Below are positions 63,301 to 64,000 of a stretch of 64,000 nucleotides of DNA, piece by piece. The notes under the pieces are model-generated. The model had not been told where the DNA came from. It saw nothing but the letters and a program-made list of their open reading frames with translations, and searched no databases. A program made the translations under genes and the position numbers. Within the stretch, counting starts at the first letter, position 1, and every line of letters begins with the position of its first letter. This DNA is from an uncultured Faecalibacterium sp. (GTDB lineage Bacteria; Bacillota; Clostridia; Oscillospirales; Ruminococcaceae). The stretch is from contig CALESJ010000045.1 in the NCBI GenBank assembly GCA_937907025.1, forward strand, positions 141,138-205,137. Direction: 5' to 3'.

Positions 63301-63485
63301 TTACGGTCAGCAGCACATCCAAACCGGCCGCCGCCGCGGCATCGGAACCCGCAGCAGCTGCCACCGGGACAGTTGGTGCGATCCCCCAGACCGGTGACAC
63401 GCTGCCGGTGGCTGTACTGGCACTGCTGATGGCGCTTTCGGCTGCGGCGATGCTGGGCATTGCCCTTCTGCGACGAAAAGAATAA
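60337..63485 (+). pseudogene. cell-wall-anchored GH53 endo-beta-1,4-galactanase, frameshifted
   Basis: Two frames together encode about 1,050 residues. Frame one starts at GTG 60337 after AAAGAGGTG, with a secretion signal (RIFSALLALAMLLVLAPAAA) and a CBM61-like galactan-binding domain, and reaches TGA 60879. The next frame resumes as LDDLELVRQEEVTSP; adding one G to the G6 run at 60835-60840 joins them (DGWGGLDDLEL). Then come a beta-sandwich, the GH53 barrel (RGVDVSS; acid/base Glu in QIGNET at 61761; nucleophile Glu in VAETSW at 62079), a second CBM61-like copy (GGWGAVDDLYLG) and a sortase signal IPQTGDTLP, hydrophobic helix and RRKE. It cuts pectic galactan outside the cell. Error or true mutation cannot be told apart. 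Confidence 0.8.
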
Positions 63486-63629
63486 ACAATATTTAAAACC
63501 GACAAAGCAAGAGGCCACACGGAACCGTTAAGGAACCGTGCGACCGCTTTTTGGTTAAATGCTATTCTCTTCGGAAGGTGTTTGATACTGCGTTTAAAAT
63601 TAAACCTTGTTTCGTGATAGAAAACAAAA

Positions 63630-63657
63630 AAGCGATAGAGGAAGACCTCTATCGCTT
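63630..63657 (-). terminator. terminator of the tRNA-Asn transcript
   Basis: AAGCGATAGAGG (63630-63641) and CCTCTATCGCTT (63646-63657) pair perfectly with a 4-base loop; on the minus strand a T-rich tract follows. Confidence 0.8.
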
Positions 63658-63659
63658 AT

Positions 63660-63736
63660 TGGCTGCCCCTCTCGGACTTGAACCGAGGACACCCTGATTA
63701 ACAGTCAGGTGCTCTAACCGACTGAGCTAAGGGGCA
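63660..63736 (-). tRNA. tRNA-Asn (GTT)
   Basis: The minus strand folds as a complete tRNA: acceptor TGCCCCT/AGGGGCA, D-arm GCTC...GAGC, anticodon loop CTGTTAA (anticodon GTT), T-loop TTCGAGT, discriminator G and encoded CCA. Confidence 0.95.
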
Positions 63737-63779
63737 TTATTTTCGTAGCTATGCCAAAAATAGCATCTAGCCAACGATG

Positions 63780-63843
63780 TTAAGGAACTGATCTCGAACA
63801 TTAACCTCGCATCAGTGGCACTAACCAACTGAGCTATGGGGCA
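63780..63843 (-). pseudogene. decayed tRNA next to tRNA-Asn
   Basis: The minus strand from 63843 begins TGCCCCATAGCTCAGTTGG, a tRNA 5' half, but the anticodon arm is unrecognisable and no matching 3' acceptor (GGGGCA) follows. A TTCGAGA remnant of the T-loop is at about 63798. It is probably the residue of a tandem tRNA. Confidence 0.6.
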
Positions 63844-63959
63844 ATATTTTGTTGGCGGCTGATATTTGAATCAGCGTTAATAAGTATACCGCGGCAACCT
63901 GGATTTGTCAAGAGAAAAAATGAAAAAAGTCAAATTTTTTTTAAGGGTTGATTGCATAA

Positions 63960-64000
63960 TGAAGTTGGACACCTAAGAAAAAATCCATAGTGATTTTCCA
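63960..64000. mobile_element. possible insertion-sequence end at the window edge
   Basis: TGAAGTTGGACACCTAAG resembles terminal repeats of IS3-group elements, starts with TG, and follows an AT-rich tract. No transposase is inside the window, so this is a weak call. Confidence 0.25.

Noticed and set aside
63521..63539. Direct repeat GGAACCGT as terminator of the galactanase gene
   Set aside because: The copies are direct rather than inverted; only about 5 bases can pair, so termination is not supported.

Overview
The window looks like a chromosomal segment of a GC-rich gut Firmicute. The gene families, Gram-positive ribosome-binding sites, sigma-A-type promoters, a sortase-type anchor and ABC sugar importers without a linked ATPase fit the Oscillospiraceae/Ruminococcaceae, perhaps Gemmiger, Subdoligranulum or Faecalibacterium. 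The genus is an inference from gene content. Almost the whole window is carbohydrate catabolism, interrupted by one mobile or accessory island.

Region 1 (1-15.7 kb) is a maltodextrin/starch operon: a divergent LacI-type regulator (cut by the window edge), a MalE/F/G-type importer, type I pullulanase, GH133 debranching enzyme, glycogen phosphorylase, 4-alpha-glucanotransferase, GH13 cyclomaltodextrinase/neopullulanase, a HAD hydrolase and a GH13 alpha-glucosidase. Imported branched dextrins would be debranched, disproportionated and phosphorolysed.

Region 2 (15.8-23.6 kb) is a decaying sugar operon: a GH4 glycosidase and a xylulokinase-like kinase that have both lost their N-termini, a twice-frameshifted DUF4867 gene, an intact fucose/arabinose-isomerase-family gene, FSA/TalC-type aldolase, split transketolase, an rpiB-like gene with an early stop, and rpe.

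Region 3 (23.65-29.75 kb) is the accessory island: a small HTH protein, a roughly 320-nt hairpin-rich non-coding segment that is probably a structured RNA, a DinG/XPD-like helicase, two stand-alone resolvase-fold proteins with degraded catalytic motifs, a 53-residue protein, a large serine recombinase, and a hairpin-studded repeat. This is the best candidate for an undescribed system.

Region 4 (30-44.7 kb) holds several glycan modules: AraC regulator with GH43, SGNH esterase, polysaccharide deacetylase and GH2 (no transporter); a GH78 rhamnosidase; a MATE exporter divergent from its probable TetR regulator; and an AraC regulator with a GH1 beta-glucosidase. Region 5 (44.8-52.2 kb) is a GPH symporter, GH2, GH43 with lectin-like domains, a sugar isomerase/epimerase and an SDR dehydrogenase.

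Region 6 (52.9-63.5 kb) is a beta-1,4-galactan/galactooligosaccharide locus: GH42 beta-galactosidase, LacI regulator, a second MalE/F/G-type importer, and a cell-wall-anchored GH53 endo-galactanase whose reading frame is broken in a G run. Inverted repeats of the form GCGCAA-N2-TTGCGC lie at the gh42, lacI and binding-protein promoters and define a local regulon. The window ends with a tRNA-Asn gene, a decayed tRNA and a possible insertion-sequence edge.
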